Shown here: positions 26,236 through 34,876 of the stretch, in pieces
Layout of the letters: the number at the start of each line of letters is the position of its first letter
Numbering within the stretch: position 1 is the first letter of the stretch
Notes under the pieces: model-generated
Told to the model about the DNA's origin: nothing
Database searches by the model: none
Seen by the model: the letters and a program-made list of their open reading frames with translations, nothing else
Assembly (NCBI GenBank): GCA_036278255.1
Contig: DASULK010000034.1
Coordinates: 1-64,000 of the forward strand
Source: DASULK01 sp036278255
GTDB taxonomy: Bacteria; Actinomycetota; Actinomycetes; Mycobacteriales; Micromonosporaceae
Direction: 5' to 3'
Length of the DNA: 64,000 bases
Made by a program: the position numbers and the translations under genes

Positions 26236-27585
26236 CTAGGCGCTCCTGTGCTCACCGGCGGTGTCGTGGATGGCCTGCCGGAAGACCTCCGAGCGGTGCT
26301 CGAAGTTACGGAACCGACCGTGGCTGGGGGCCGCCGGGGACAGCAGCACCACCCCGCCGGGCGGGGTCAACTTGCGGGCCAGCCGCACCGCCGACACCAG
26401 ATCGTCGGCGAGTTCGGTCTGCACCCGCGGCACGTCGCGCAACGCCTCGACAATGCGTTCCCCGTTGTCCGGAATGCCGAGCACGGTCAGGGCGCCATGC
26501 TGCGCGACGTGTGGACGCAGCGGTGCGTAGTCCACCCCCCGATCGGATCCCCCGACGATCACCGTCAACGGCCGGCCCTGGTATGCGTCGATGGCGAGCC
26601 CGGCCGCGTGCGGGTTGGTGGCCAGCCCGTCGTCGACGAAGGTCAGCCCCGACGCATCGACGATCTCGGTGAGGCGGTGCGGCAGCCCGGCGAAGGTGGC
26701 GACCGCCGCCGCCAGGTTGTCCCGCTCGGCCACACAGTCCACGCCGAGGGCGTCGAGCACGGCCAGCGCCACGCAGAGGTTCCCCTCGTTGTGCCTGCCG
26801 ACCAGCGCCAGCCGCGACCGGGGAAGAATCGGGACGTCCCGCCGGTGGAACATGTCATCCACGACGTGGAAGGTCTCCGGGACGCCGGCACGGACCGCCG
26901 GCCGGTCGCCGACCTCGGCGACCAGCCGCGCATCGGTGGCGTTGAGCACGATCGTCTCTGGGCCGTGGGCGAGCAGATTGAGCTTGTCCCGGTAGTACTC
27001 CCGCTCGCCGCCGTGGGCATCGACGTGGTCGGGGAAGAGCGAGGTCACCACCGCGACCCGTGGCGAGTCGGCCAGGTCACTGCACTGGTAGCTGGAGAGT
27101 TCCAGCACGTAGAGCTCGGCTTCCGGCAGATCCAGCAGCGGCACCCCGATGTTGCCGCCGAAGACGTTCGGGCGGCCGACGGCGGTAAGCAGGTGGCTGA
27201 TCAGGCTCGAGGTGGTGCTCTTGCCCTTGCTTCCGGTGATGCCGATGGTGCGGGCGGCGTGGTCAGCCAGCCACAGCGCCGTACCGCTGGTGATCGGGAC
27301 TCCCCGCCGGCGCAGCTCGACCACCCAGGGGTGGGTCTGGGCGACCCCGGGCGAGCGCACCACCACGTCGGCCGCGGCCAGGCGGTCGAAGCTGTCCGGG
27401 CCGGTGATCAGCGGCGCGGCCTGCGCGAGCGGGCCCTCCCACGGCAGTGGGAGGGGAGCGTTCCCCTCGTCGACGGCGATGAGGCTGGCCGGCGCGACGG
27501 TGGCGATGGCGGCGACGGCAGCCCGCCCCTCCCGGCCGGCGCCCCAGACAGCGACGTGACGTCCGTTCAGGTCGGCCAGGCGCAC
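26236..27585 (-). CDS. murD2: UDP-N-acetylmuramoyl-L-alanine--L-glutamate ligase (MurD2 type)
   Basis: A 449-aa Mur ligase: N-terminal UDP-binding Rossmann domain (VAVWGAGREG), central ATPase domain with P-loop ITGSKGKSTT at 116-125 instead of the TGTNGKTT usual in MurD, then SSYQCSDL, DHVDAHGG, GRHNEGNLCVALAV and NPHAAGLA. By sequence it is a MurD-family enzyme. It is divergent, 59 bases away, from a murL gene. In the characterised Xanthomonas pair MurD2 adds L-Glu rather than D-Glu to UDP-MurNAc-L-Ala and MurL then inverts it. That context, and the position far from a dcw cluster, is why I call MurD2 and not MurD. The GTG start has GGAG nine bases upstream. L-Glu specificity is inferred. 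Confidence 0.8.
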   Translation of the reverse strand: MRLADLNGRHVAVWGAGREGRAAVAAIATVAPASLIAVDEGNAPLPLPWEGPLAQAAPLITGPDSFDRLAAADVVVRSPGVAQTHPWVVELRRRGVPITSGTALWLADHAARTIGITGSKGKSTTSSLISHLLTAVGRPNVFGGNIGVPLLDLPEAELYVLELSSYQCSDLADSPRVAVVTSLFPDHVDAHGGEREYYRDKLNLLAHGPETIVLNATDARLVAEVGDRPAVRAGVPETFHVVDDMFHRRDVPILPRSRLALVGRHNEGNLCVALAVLDALGVDCVAERDNLAAAVATFAGLPHRLTEIVDASGLTFVDDGLATNPHAAGLAIDAYQGRPLTVIVGGSDRGVDYAPLRPHVAQHGALTVLGIPDNGERIVEALRDVPRVQTELADDLVSAVRLARKLTPPGGVVLLSPAAPSHGRFRNFEHRSEVFRQAIHDTAGEHRSA

Positions 27586-27633
27586 TGGTGCACTCCATTC
27601 GTCGGCGAGGGATCCTGCTCATTGCCGAAGACC

Positions 27634-27639
27634 TAGTAT
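27634..27639 (+). promoter_or_regulatory. -10 element for a leaderless murL message
   Basis: TAGTAT lies five bases before the GTG at 27645, the distance expected when transcription starts at the first base of the start codon. No ribosome-binding site precedes the GTG. The 59-base gap to murD2 must hold both promoters. Confidence 0.55.
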
Positions 27640-27644
27640 GGCGT

Positions 27645-28994
27645 GTGCCCAACACCCAGTTTCGGCGGATGTCGTCGTTTACGTTTCCGTCGCGTTCCTT
27701 CGATCCGGTCTCCGGCGTGGCCTCCTTCGACTATGTGCTGCGCGGGCCGGACGACGAACTGCGCTTCACCGAGACGGTCACCTTCCCGTTGCCCGAGTCG
27801 CCGCCCGACCCGCTCGGGATGGCGGCCTTCGACCGGGTGCTGGAGCTGCTGCACCTGGTGATCGGGGTCAGCTACTACAAGGTGGCCGCGCCGCCGGAGT
27901 TGATGATGCCGGCGCCGCTGGGAGCGGAGGCGGTCGCGCTGGTCACCGCCGTCTACACCAAGGGGCTTGGGGAGTACGCCTACCGCAATCAGCTGCCGCA
28001 CGTGCTGGAGTTGACCCCGTCCGTACCGGCCGGCCAGGTTGCTCCGGCGGGGACGGTCGACAACTCGGACCGGCGCCCGGTGTCGGCCGTGGGGGGCGGG
28101 AAGGACTCGATCGTCACCCTGGAGGCGCTGCGGGCGGCGGGCTTCGATCCGGTGCCCTTCTCGGTCAACCCGAACGAGGTTATCGTCTCGGTCAACGAGG
28201 CGTCCGGGCTGGCGCCGCTCGCGGCACGGCGGCGGATCGATCCGATGCTGTTCGACGTGAATGCCGCTGGTGCCCTCAACGGGCACATCCCGGTCACCGC
28301 GATCAATTCGCTCATCGCGGTGGCGACCTCGGTGCTGCACGGGCTGGGTCCGGTGGTGATGTCCAATGAACGTTCGGCGTCGGATCCGAATCTCGTCTGG
28401 GACGGCCACGAGATCAACCATCAGTGGTCCAAGGGGGTTGAGGCGGAGGGGCTGCTGCGGGCTGCGTTGACGGGGCACGCCGGTCTGACCGAGCCGTACT
28501 TCTCCCTGCTGCGTACCCTGTCGGAGCTGCACATTGCCCGGCTTTTCTCCCGGGTCACCCGATATGACGCGGTCGTGACGAGCTGTAATGCCGCGTTCCG
28601 GCTCCGCAACGCCAGCGCCCGCTGGTGCGCCGACTGCCCGAAATGCCGGTTCGTCTACCTGGCGTTGGCCCCGTTCATGCCCCGCGACCGGCTGGTCGGC
28701 ATCTTCGGCGCCGATCTCCTGGCCGATTCCGGCCAGATGCCCGGCTATCGGGAGCTGCTCGGTGTTGACGGGCACAAGCCGTTCGAGTGTGTGGGGGAGG
28801 TCGAGGAGTCACTGGTCGCGCTCCGCCTGCTCGCCGAGCAGGAGCCGTGGCGGGCCGCGCCCGTGGTACGGGGACTTGTCGCGGCCGTGCCGACTTCGGC
28901 GTGGGACACGGTCTCCGACTCGGACGTCTTCACTCCGGGCGGCCCGCACTTCGTCCCACCCGCGTACCGTACGGCGCTGAGTCAGCTCCGGTGA
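27645..28994 (+). CDS. murL: UDP-MurNAc-L-alanyl-L-glutamate epimerase
   Basis: A 449-aa cytoplasmic protein matching MurL in length and motifs: a PP-loop-like ATP site SAVGGGKDSIVTLEAL with GGGKDS at 150-155, the conserved stretch VMSNERSASDPNLVWDGHEI, and a cysteine group Cys314, Cys328, Cys331, Cys334 (WCADCPKC). MurL inverts the terminal L-Glu of UDP-MurNAc-L-Ala-L-Glu using ATP and Mg2+, giving the normal D-Glu intermediate and making glutamate racemase dispensable. The GTG at 27645 follows a TAGTAT -10 and is preferred; an ATG at 27669 is the alternative. It pairs with the divergent murD2. Confidence 0.85.
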   Translation: MPNTQFRRMSSFTFPSRSFDPVSGVASFDYVLRGPDDELRFTETVTFPLPESPPDPLGMAAFDRVLELLHLVIGVSYYKVAAPPELMMPAPLGAEAVALVTAVYTKGLGEYAYRNQLPHVLELTPSVPAGQVAPAGTVDNSDRRPVSAVGGGKDSIVTLEALRAAGFDPVPFSVNPNEVIVSVNEASGLAPLAARRRIDPMLFDVNAAGALNGHIPVTAINSLIAVATSVLHGLGPVVMSNERSASDPNLVWDGHEINHQWSKGVEAEGLLRAALTGHAGLTEPYFSLLRTLSELHIARLFSRVTRYDAVVTSCNAAFRLRNASARWCADCPKCRFVYLALAPFMPRDRLVGIFGADLLADSGQMPGYRELLGVDGHKPFECVGEVEESLVALRLLAEQEPWRAAPVVRGLVAAVPTSAWDTVSDSDVFTPGGPHFVPPAYRTALSQLR

Positions 28995-29010
28995 CTCTCC
29001 CGGTCCTCGT

Positions 29011-29064
29011 CGATCGAGGTCTCATGCATCGATCAAGGTCTCACGCGCCGATCAAGGCCAAACG
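29011..29064. repeat. Three 19-bp-period tandem repeats
   Basis: CGATCGAGGTCTCATG (29011), CGATCAAGGTCTCACG (29030) and CGATCAAGGCCAAACG (29049) repeat with a 19-base period, 16 bases downstream of the murL stop and before the convergent membrane gene. A two-turn period could suit a DNA-binding protein, or this may be a decayed interspersed repeat. Confidence 0.7.
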
Positions 29065-29078
29065 GTAGCGCTGGGAGA

Positions 29079-29834
29079 TCAACGAGCAGCCACAAGTCCT
29101 TGATCGACGGGGCCGGGGGTGGGGAGTGATCTCCCGGCCCGCCGCGACATCCCCAGCCCGGCGGCGAACAGCAGCAGCGCCCCGACCGTCTGCAGCGGCC
29201 CGACCAGCAGCCCCACAATGCCCAGCAGCGGAGCGGCGAGCATCAGCACCAGACCGTCGCCGGGGTTGAACACCCCGGAACGGGCCACCGCCCATCCGAT
29301 CACCAACCAGGCCAGGGTCTGCACGGTCACACCCACCAGGACCACCGTCCGCGCTGCGGAGCCGAGGGCCGCGGCCTGGCCGGGCAACGCGGCGAACGGC
29401 AGGGCCAGCACGGTTCCGGCAAGCCCGAGCAGCAGCCCGGTGACCGCGGCCCGGCGGGTACGGGCGGCGGCGAGCAGAGCGGCGATCGCCGCGAGCGCCA
29501 CCAGGCCGAGCCAGACCGAGACGAGCCAGCCGGCCAGCTGCCAGCCCCGCCCACCCTGCAGGTAGGGGCCCAGGCCCGCCCCGTCGAAACGCCCGAGGGT
29601 GACCAGCCCGTAGAAAAGCGCGTACAACGGCAGGGCGATGATCATGCCGCGGGCGAAGCGGCGCAACGACCAGGCCCAGGAGGCGTTGGTGGCGGGGGTC
29701 GGCACCGCTTCCGGCGACACGATCAGAGCCCCAAACCCGAGATCACCCCGTCGAGGCACCCGCGGTGGCACCCGGGTACGGGTGACCGAACCACCGGCTC
29801 CGTTGGATTCTGCGGCGCGAGTCACGACCACCAC
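29079..29834 (-). CDS. Membrane protein of unknown function
   Basis: Up to 251 aa. The first 55 residues are Arg/Pro-rich and cytosolic; then about six hydrophobic segments follow (GMIIALPLYALFYGLVTLG, LAGWLVSVWLGLVALAAIAA, AAVTGLLLGLAGTVLALPFA, TVVLVGVTVQTLAWLVIGWA, LVLMLAAPLLGIVGLLVGPL). No family motif is recognised. The start is unsure: in-frame codons between 29834 and about 29700 are all possible. It stands alone between murL (convergent) and the SPFH operon. Confidence 0.65.
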   Translation of the reverse strand: MVVVTRAAESNGAGGSVTRTRVPPRVPRRGDLGFGALIVSPEAVPTPATNASWAWSLRRFARGMIIALPLYALFYGLVTLGRFDGAGLGPYLQGGRGWQLAGWLVSVWLGLVALAAIAALLAAARTRRAAVTGLLLGLAGTVLALPFAALPGQAAALGSAARTVVLVGVTVQTLAWLVIGWAVARSGVFNPGDGLVLMLAAPLLGIVGLLVGPLQTVGALLLFAAGLGMSRRAGRSLPTPGPVDQGLVAAR

Positions 29835-30046
29835 CTCGCTTCCTGCCCGGGGGCGTTCCCCCAGCGCTCCTCGCCGGAACCGGGCACCGAACGATCATTC
29901 CCGCGTACTTCAGCGCGACAGGTGCGAAGCGGCCCGGCCCGGAAGACGGTCCGACGCCCCGGTTCCTGCTGGTGACCCCTTAACAGGATCGTGTCAGGTA
30001 CCGGGGCGTCGGACCGGTGGTTCGTTGTTTTCCGTCGCGAGGTTGC

Positions 30047-31153
30047 TCAGGCCTTCTCGGCGTCGGAGGCCGACTCGCCGAGCAGACCCGCCGCGGAGGC
30101 CGGCGGTGCGGCCGGCAGGCCCTGCGGTCCCGACTGGGCGCCGGCCTGCGCCTCGGCGGCCAGAACCTCGTCGTGGACCTGCTGAGCGGCTGCGGCAGCG
30201 GCCTGCGCCGCCTCGGCTGCCTCACGCTCGATGGCCCCCGCGTTGGCTGACGCCGCCGGGGACGGAACGTCGCCGACCATCCCGGCAAGCCCGCCCAGCG
30301 CCCCGCCCAGCCCTTCCAGCGCCTTGGTCAACTCGGTCGGCACGATCCAGAGCTTGTTGGCCTGGCCGTTGGCGATCTGCGGCAACGCCTGCAGGTACTG
30401 GTAGGCGAGCACCTTCTGGCTGGGGTTGGCCTGGTGGACCGCTTCGAAGACGGTCCGGATCGCCTTCGCCTGCCCCTCGGCCTGCAGGATGCGTGCCTGC
30501 CGGTCACCGTCGGCGCGCAGCACGGCCGCCTGCTTCTCACCCTCGGCGGTCAGAATCTGCGACTGCTTCTGCCCCTCGGCGTTGAGGATCGCGGCCCGGC
30601 GGTCCCGCTCGGCGCGCATCTGCTTCTCCATCGAGTCGCGGATGCTCGGCGGCGGCTCGATCGCCTTGATCTCCACCCGGGTGACCTTGATCCCCCACCG
30701 TCCCGTGGTCTCGTCGAGCACCCCGGACAGGTGACGGTTGATCTCCTCGCGGCTGGTCAGCGCCCGCTCCAGGTCGAGCGAGCCGATGACGTTACGGAGC
30801 GTGGTGACTGTCAACTGCTCGATCGCCTGCAGGAAGTTGGCGATCTCGTAGGTGGCCCGAACCGGGTCGACCACCTTGAAGTAGAGGACCGTGTCGATCG
30901 ACACGACCAGGTTGTCCGAGGTGATGACCGGCTGCGGCGGGAAGCTGACGACCTGCTCCCGCATGTCGACCTTGGTCCGTACCGCGTCGACGAAGGGGAC
31001 GAGCAGGTTGAGGCCCGGCCCCAGCGTCTTCTTGTATCGGCCGAGCCGCTCGACCACATCCATCCGCTGCTGCGGCACGATCCGCACCGCACGGAGCAGG
31101 GTGATCACCGTGGCCAGGGCGATAACCCCGACCACCACTCCTAACATCTCCAT
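30047..31153 (-). CDS. SPFH/Band 7 (stomatin-like) membrane-domain protein
   Basis: A 368-aa protein. One N-terminal membrane helix (MLGVVVGVIALATVITLLRA) is followed by the SPFH domain (IVPQQRMDVVERLGRYKKTL to TRVEIKAIEPP), a long Ala/Glu coiled coil (RRAAILNAEGQKQSQILTAE) and an Ala/Gln-rich tail. Stomatin/paraslipin proteins form large ring or cage assemblies that organise membrane microdomains and often hold proteases. It lies downstream of the NfeD gene on the same strand, the classical partner. The ATG at 31153 follows GAAGGTG. Confidence 0.9.
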   Translation of the reverse strand: MEMLGVVVGVIALATVITLLRAVRIVPQQRMDVVERLGRYKKTLGPGLNLLVPFVDAVRTKVDMREQVVSFPPQPVITSDNLVVSIDTVLYFKVVDPVRATYEIANFLQAIEQLTVTTLRNVIGSLDLERALTSREEINRHLSGVLDETTGRWGIKVTRVEIKAIEPPPSIRDSMEKQMRAERDRRAAILNAEGQKQSQILTAEGEKQAAVLRADGDRQARILQAEGQAKAIRTVFEAVHQANPSQKVLAYQYLQALPQIANGQANKLWIVPTELTKALEGLGGALGGLAGMVGDVPSPAASANAGAIEREAAEAAQAAAAAAQQVHDEVLAAEAQAGAQSGPQGLPAAPPASAAGLLGESASDAEKA

Positions 31154-31195
31154 ATCGTCACCTTCAATTCAAGATATTCATTTTATTCACACGCT

Positions 31196-31636
31196 TCATA
31201 CCAGGTCCTGCCACACCATGGCGGTCACGCCCTGGACTTCAATGACGCGCACCTGCTCCCCGGGGGTGAATGTCTGCGTCGCGTCGTACGAGCGGGCGCT
31301 CCAGAGCTCGCCATCGATCTTGACAAGACCGCCCTGGGCATCGACCTGTTCCAACACCTGGGCGTGCGAACCCTCGATCGCCTGAAGACCGATCGGCACG
31401 CCGTCGCTGGTCACGGATTTCTGCTGATGACGCCGGATCGTCGGTCGCACCGCGACCAGGGTCAACGCCGAGACTCCGGCGAAGACGAGGGTCTGCACCA
31501 CCACCGGAGCACCCAGCGCCGCCGCGCCCGCCGCGGCGAAAGCACCGATGGCGAACATAATCAGAAACAGCGTCGTGGTGAAGATCTCCGCAACGGCCAG
31601 CACCACACCCAACACGATCCACAGCAGCGTCTCCAC
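31196..31636 (-). CDS. NfeD-family membrane protein
   Basis: A 146-aa protein with three membrane segments in residues 1-70 (LLWIVLGVVLAVAEIFTTTL, LIMFAIGAFAAAGAAALGAP, VQTLVFAGVSALTLVAVRPT) and a C-terminal OB-fold domain (GGLVKIDGELWSARSYD, VRVIEVQGVTAMVW). This is the short NfeD1b type without a protease domain. NfeD and SPFH genes are found together and their products interact. GTG start; the downstream SPFH gene begins 42 bases after its stop. Confidence 0.9.
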   Translation of the reverse strand: METLLWIVLGVVLAVAEIFTTTLFLIMFAIGAFAAAGAAALGAPVVVQTLVFAGVSALTLVAVRPTIRRHQQKSVTSDGVPIGLQAIEGSHAQVLEQVDAQGGLVKIDGELWSARSYDATQTFTPGEQVRVIEVQGVTAMVWQDLV

Positions 31637-31743
31637 ATATCGATCGTGTCATGCGAAGGCAACTATCCGCCAACGCCGAAGGCATCCATTACCGGTACCC
31701 TCGTGCCGGCTCATCATCCGCGCGGCGAAGGAGTTACGCGACC

Positions 31744-33069
31744 ATGTCGCTACTGCCCGAAACCACCCGCCGGCTCGACGCCGCGGTCGCAGAACAGCAG
31801 ATGGTGGCAGCGGTGCCCTCGCTCATCGTCGGAGTCGTTCGTGACGGTGTGCTGGCCCACATCGCCGGCGCTGGCCGCCAGCCCGCACCCGACCCGCAGA
31901 CGCAGTACCGGATCGGCTCCATCACCAAGACCATGACCGCGGTGCTGACGATGCGGCTGCGCGACGAGGGGCGGCTGGCGCTGGACAACCCGCTGCAGCG
32001 CCACCTGCCCGGCATCCCGTTCGGCGATCTCACCCTGCGTCAACTGCTCGGCCACGCCAGCGGGCTGCAACGCGAACCGGAGGGCGAGTGGTGGGAACGG
32101 GCCACCGGCGGCGACCTCGACGCCCTGCTCACCGATCTCACCATGGAGAAGATCGCCTTCCCGCCGCACCGGGTCTACCACTACTCCAACCTCGCCTACG
32201 GACTCCTCGGCGGCGTCCTGGAACAGGTCACCGGCCAACGCTGGTGGGATCTGCTCCGCACCCGGCTGCTCGATCCGCTGGGCATGACCCGTACCTCCCA
32301 CCAGGCGGAGGAGCCCTTCGCCCGCGGCTACGTGGTGCACCCCTGGCACGGCACCCTTCGTGAAGAGCCGCGCACCGACACCGGTGCGATGGCTCCGGCG
32401 GGCCAGCTCTGGTCCACCGTGATCGACCTGGCGAAGTGGGCGGCGTTCCTGGCCGAGCCCGCACCCGCCGTGCTCGCCGCGGAGACATTGGCCGAGATGT
32501 GCGCCCCGGTGATCATTAGCGACGTCGACTCGTGGACCTCCGGGCATGGGCTGGGGCTGGAACTGACCCGGGCCGGGGACCGGATCTACGTCGGGCATGG
32601 CGGGTCGATGCCGGGCTACGTGGCGACAATGCTGGTACACCGCCCCTCCCGCACTGCGGTCGTCGGCTACGCCAACGCGTACAGCTTCCGGGAGGGCTCG
32701 ATCGGCGAGTTCGGAAAACGACTCCTGACCATGGTGCTCGACCTCGAGCCGGCTCCGGCGCAGGCGTGGCGGGCCGCCGCGGCACCGCCCCCGGTGGAGG
32801 TGGCGGAGCTGTGCGGGCGCTGGTGGTGGATGGGGCGGGAGTACGAGGCTGCCTGGGACGCCGCAGCCGGGGAACTTCTGCTGACCCGGGTGCGCCCTGC
32901 CGGCGCGCCGCCGTGGCGTTTCCGCGAGGAAGGCCCCGACCGGTGGCGCGGCCGGTCGGGGATGAACCACGGCGAACTGCTGCGGGTGCGGCGCGATCCG
33001 GCCGGCGTCGCGACGGCGCTGGACATCGCCACCTTCATCTTCACCCGCGATCCCGACCGCCTCAGCTAG
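31744..33069 (+). CDS. Beta-lactamase-family serine hydrolase
   Basis: A 441-aa class C-like serine hydrolase. The SxxK motif is Ser59-Ile-Thr-Lys62 in RIGSITKTMTA, the second motif Tyr147-Ser-Asn149 in YHYSNLAYG, and the third HGG in YVGHGGSMPG. No signal peptide is visible, so a cytosolic esterase or peptidase is likelier than a beta-lactamase. The last 110 residues form a lipocalin-like extra domain (ELCGRWWWMGREYEAAWD). The ATG at 31744 has AAGGAG upstream. Single gene. Confidence 0.85.
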   Translation: MSLLPETTRRLDAAVAEQQMVAAVPSLIVGVVRDGVLAHIAGAGRQPAPDPQTQYRIGSITKTMTAVLTMRLRDEGRLALDNPLQRHLPGIPFGDLTLRQLLGHASGLQREPEGEWWERATGGDLDALLTDLTMEKIAFPPHRVYHYSNLAYGLLGGVLEQVTGQRWWDLLRTRLLDPLGMTRTSHQAEEPFARGYVVHPWHGTLREEPRTDTGAMAPAGQLWSTVIDLAKWAAFLAEPAPAVLAAETLAEMCAPVIISDVDSWTSGHGLGLELTRAGDRIYVGHGGSMPGYVATMLVHRPSRTAVVGYANAYSFREGSIGEFGKRLLTMVLDLEPAPAQAWRAAAAPPPVEVAELCGRWWWMGREYEAAWDAAAGELLLTRVRPAGAPPWRFREEGPDRWRGRSGMNHGELLRVRRDPAGVATALDIATFIFTRDPDRLS

Positions 33070-33090
33070 GACCGCTCACCCTGTTCCGTG

Positions 33091-33150
33091 TTGATCAGGG
33101 AGTTGGTGCCGTGACACACTGCACGACACGCCCACAAAGTCCCTGATCAA
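33091..33150. repeat. Palindromic interspersed-repeat-like element
   Basis: Perfect outer arms TTGATCAGGGA (33091-33101) and complement (33140-33150), with imperfect pairing continuing inward for about 14 more bases around GTGCCGTG / CACGCCCAC. It lies between convergent genes and supplies the stop region of the DUF3097 gene. It may act as terminator; its size and mirror structure look like a REP/BIME-type unit. Confidence 0.75.
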
Positions 33151-33962
33151 TTTGACGGGGGATCGATGACGAAGTCGATCAACCGCTCCACCGCATTGAT
33201 CAGCGGAGTCTCCACGTCACGGTAGCTCTCTACCCGGGAAAGGATCAGCCGCCACATCTCCGCGGGCTCGGCCACCCCCAGCGCCGCGCAGATGCCCTCC
33301 TTCCAGGGCCGTCCCGGTGGCACCACCGGCCAGGCCGGGATGCCGAGCGCGGCCGGCTTCACCGCCTCCCAGACGTCCACGTAGGGGTGCCCGGTGACCA
33401 GCACGTACGGCGAGGTGACCGCGGCGACGATCCGGCTCTCCTTGGAGCCGGGGACCAGGTGGTCAACCAGCACTCCCAGCCGGCGCTGCGGTCCGGGGGC
33501 GAAGTCGCGGACCTGGGCCGGCAGCGCGTCCACGCCCTCCAGCGGCTCCACGACAATCCCCTCGATCCTCAGGTCATCCCCCCAGATCCGCTCCACCAGG
33601 GCCGCGTCGTGGATGCCCTCAACCCAGATCCGGCTGGCCTTCGCCACCTGTGCCCGCACCCCGTCGAGCGCGATCGAGCCGGAGGCGGTACGCCGCCGTG
33701 CGGCAGGAACGGCCTGCGGGGCCGGCCGGCGCAGGGTTACCGGCTCTCCGTCGAGCAGGAACGCGGCGGGCAGCAGCGGAAAATGGCGTCGCCGGCCGTG
33801 CCGGTCCTCCAGCACCACCGCCCCGGCCTCGAAGCCGACCACCGCACCGCAGAACCCCGAGTCCACCTCCTCGACCACCAGCCCCGGCTCGGCGTCCACC
33901 TCGGGGATCCGCCTACGCCGCCGCCAGTCCCCCGCCAGTACGTCATGGGCGTACCTACTCAC
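33147..33962 (-). CDS. DUF3097 family protein
   Basis: A 271-aa soluble protein typical in length for this actinobacterial family. Recognisable segments are the N-terminal MSRYAHDVLAGDWRRRRRIP, the mid-region IWVEGIHDAALVERIWGDDL and EPLEGVDALPAQVRDF, and LGVLVDHLVPGSKESRI. The middle looks Toprim-like (VEGIHD acidic site), which would fit nucleic-acid-related function, but nothing has been demonstrated. GTG start. Its stop codon lies within the palindromic element shared with the serine hydrolase end. Confidence 0.85.
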   Translation of the reverse strand: MSRYAHDVLAGDWRRRRRIPEVDAEPGLVVEEVDSGFCGAVVGFEAGAVVLEDRHGRRRHFPLLPAAFLLDGEPVTLRRPAPQAVPAARRRTASGSIALDGVRAQVAKASRIWVEGIHDAALVERIWGDDLRIEGIVVEPLEGVDALPAQVRDFAPGPQRRLGVLVDHLVPGSKESRIVAAVTSPYVLVTGHPYVDVWEAVKPAALGIPAWPVVPPGRPWKEGICAALGVAEPAEMWRLILSRVESYRDVETPLINAVERLIDFVIDPPSN

Positions 33963-34078
33963 CGTTATACCTCCGCGTCACGGTCGCGACGCTATCCGGC
34001 GGCGCCGGCGGTGGCCGAACGACGCGCCGCGCAGCCGCCAGAAGACACCGACGGCGGTGAACACGTACGCTTGCCGGC

Positions 34079-34870
34079 ATGTCTCCCGCAGCAGGCGCGA
34101 CGATCCTCGCCGCCCGCCGGTCAAGCCGCTTCGTGGCCTGGGTGCGCGCGTGGCGTGCCGGTCTGGTGCCCTACGACGAGGTGGCCACGGAGATCGCTGG
34201 GGACGAGGAGCACTTGGTGGCCGACTCCCCCGGCTCCTGGACCGACCTGCCGCTCCGCGATGCCCTGCCGAGCCTCTCCAAGGTCCCGCCGGACGAGATC
34301 CGACTCGTGCTGCCCGCCCCCGGCGACCCACGCGGCCTGCCCGGCCCCGGGGTCTTCAGCAGCGCAGCACTGCTCGCCGGCGAGGCGGTGGTCGCTCGGG
34401 GGCTGGGGCTCATCCCGGAGGTACGCCACCACACCTCCGGGTCGGGGATGGCCTTCGAGACGGTGCTCTGGCGGGTCTATCCGCTCCCCGAGGAGGCGCC
34501 GGCGGCGTCGCTGACCCATCCGAGCACGGCCGAAGCCGAATCGGAGCTGTCCCTTGCCCTTGCCGAGGCAACCGCCACGCTGACCCGGCTCGACATCGCC
34601 CAGTGGCGTCCAGAACTCGCTAGCGCACTGGCCGCGCTCCGCCGGCCCGACGCCGCCGCCGACCTACCGCCGGGGTTCGACCCGCGGGCCCGCCGCCTCT
34701 TCGCCCGGGCCAGCGTGCTCGACCAGGTCCTAGCCCTGGCCGAGCAGGTCGCCCCCGGCGGGGCGATCAACGGTTACGACGTGCAGCAGCGCGACGCCGC
34801 CCTGCGACCGCTGATCGCGGCCTGCCGCCGCGCGCTGGTCGCCGCATGCAACTCTCCGCTCGCGCCGTGA
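34079..34870 (+). CDS. Conserved actinobacterial protein of unknown function
   Basis: A 263-aa soluble protein, no signal peptide or membrane segment. The N-terminal half has a compact fold with AGLVPYDEVATEIAGDEEHL and IRLVLPAPGDPRGLPGPGVF; the C-terminal half is helical and Leu/Ala-rich, ending with LAEQVAPGGAINGYDVQQR. I recognise the sequence style as a widespread actinobacterial hypothetical but cannot give a function. It converges on the HAD gene with six bases between stops. Confidence 0.7.
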   Translation: MSPAAGATILAARRSSRFVAWVRAWRAGLVPYDEVATEIAGDEEHLVADSPGSWTDLPLRDALPSLSKVPPDEIRLVLPAPGDPRGLPGPGVFSSAALLAGEAVVARGLGLIPEVRHHTSGSGMAFETVLWRVYPLPEEAPAASLTHPSTAEAESELSLALAEATATLTRLDIAQWRPELASALAALRRPDAAADLPPGFDPRARRLFARASVLDQVLALAEQVAPGGAINGYDVQQRDAALRPLIAACRRALVAACNSPLAP

Positions 34871-34876
34871 CGCCGG

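Noticed and set aside
29011..29064. Short CRISPR-like array
   Set aside because: Units are adjacent with 3-base gaps, degenerate and only three; no spacers.
30047..31636. Novel membrane complex
   Set aside because: NfeD-SPFH pairs are ordinary and widespread.
31744..33069. A beta-lactamase resistance gene
   Set aside because: No signal peptide, an extra lipocalin-like domain, and class C-like motifs common to esterases and peptidases.
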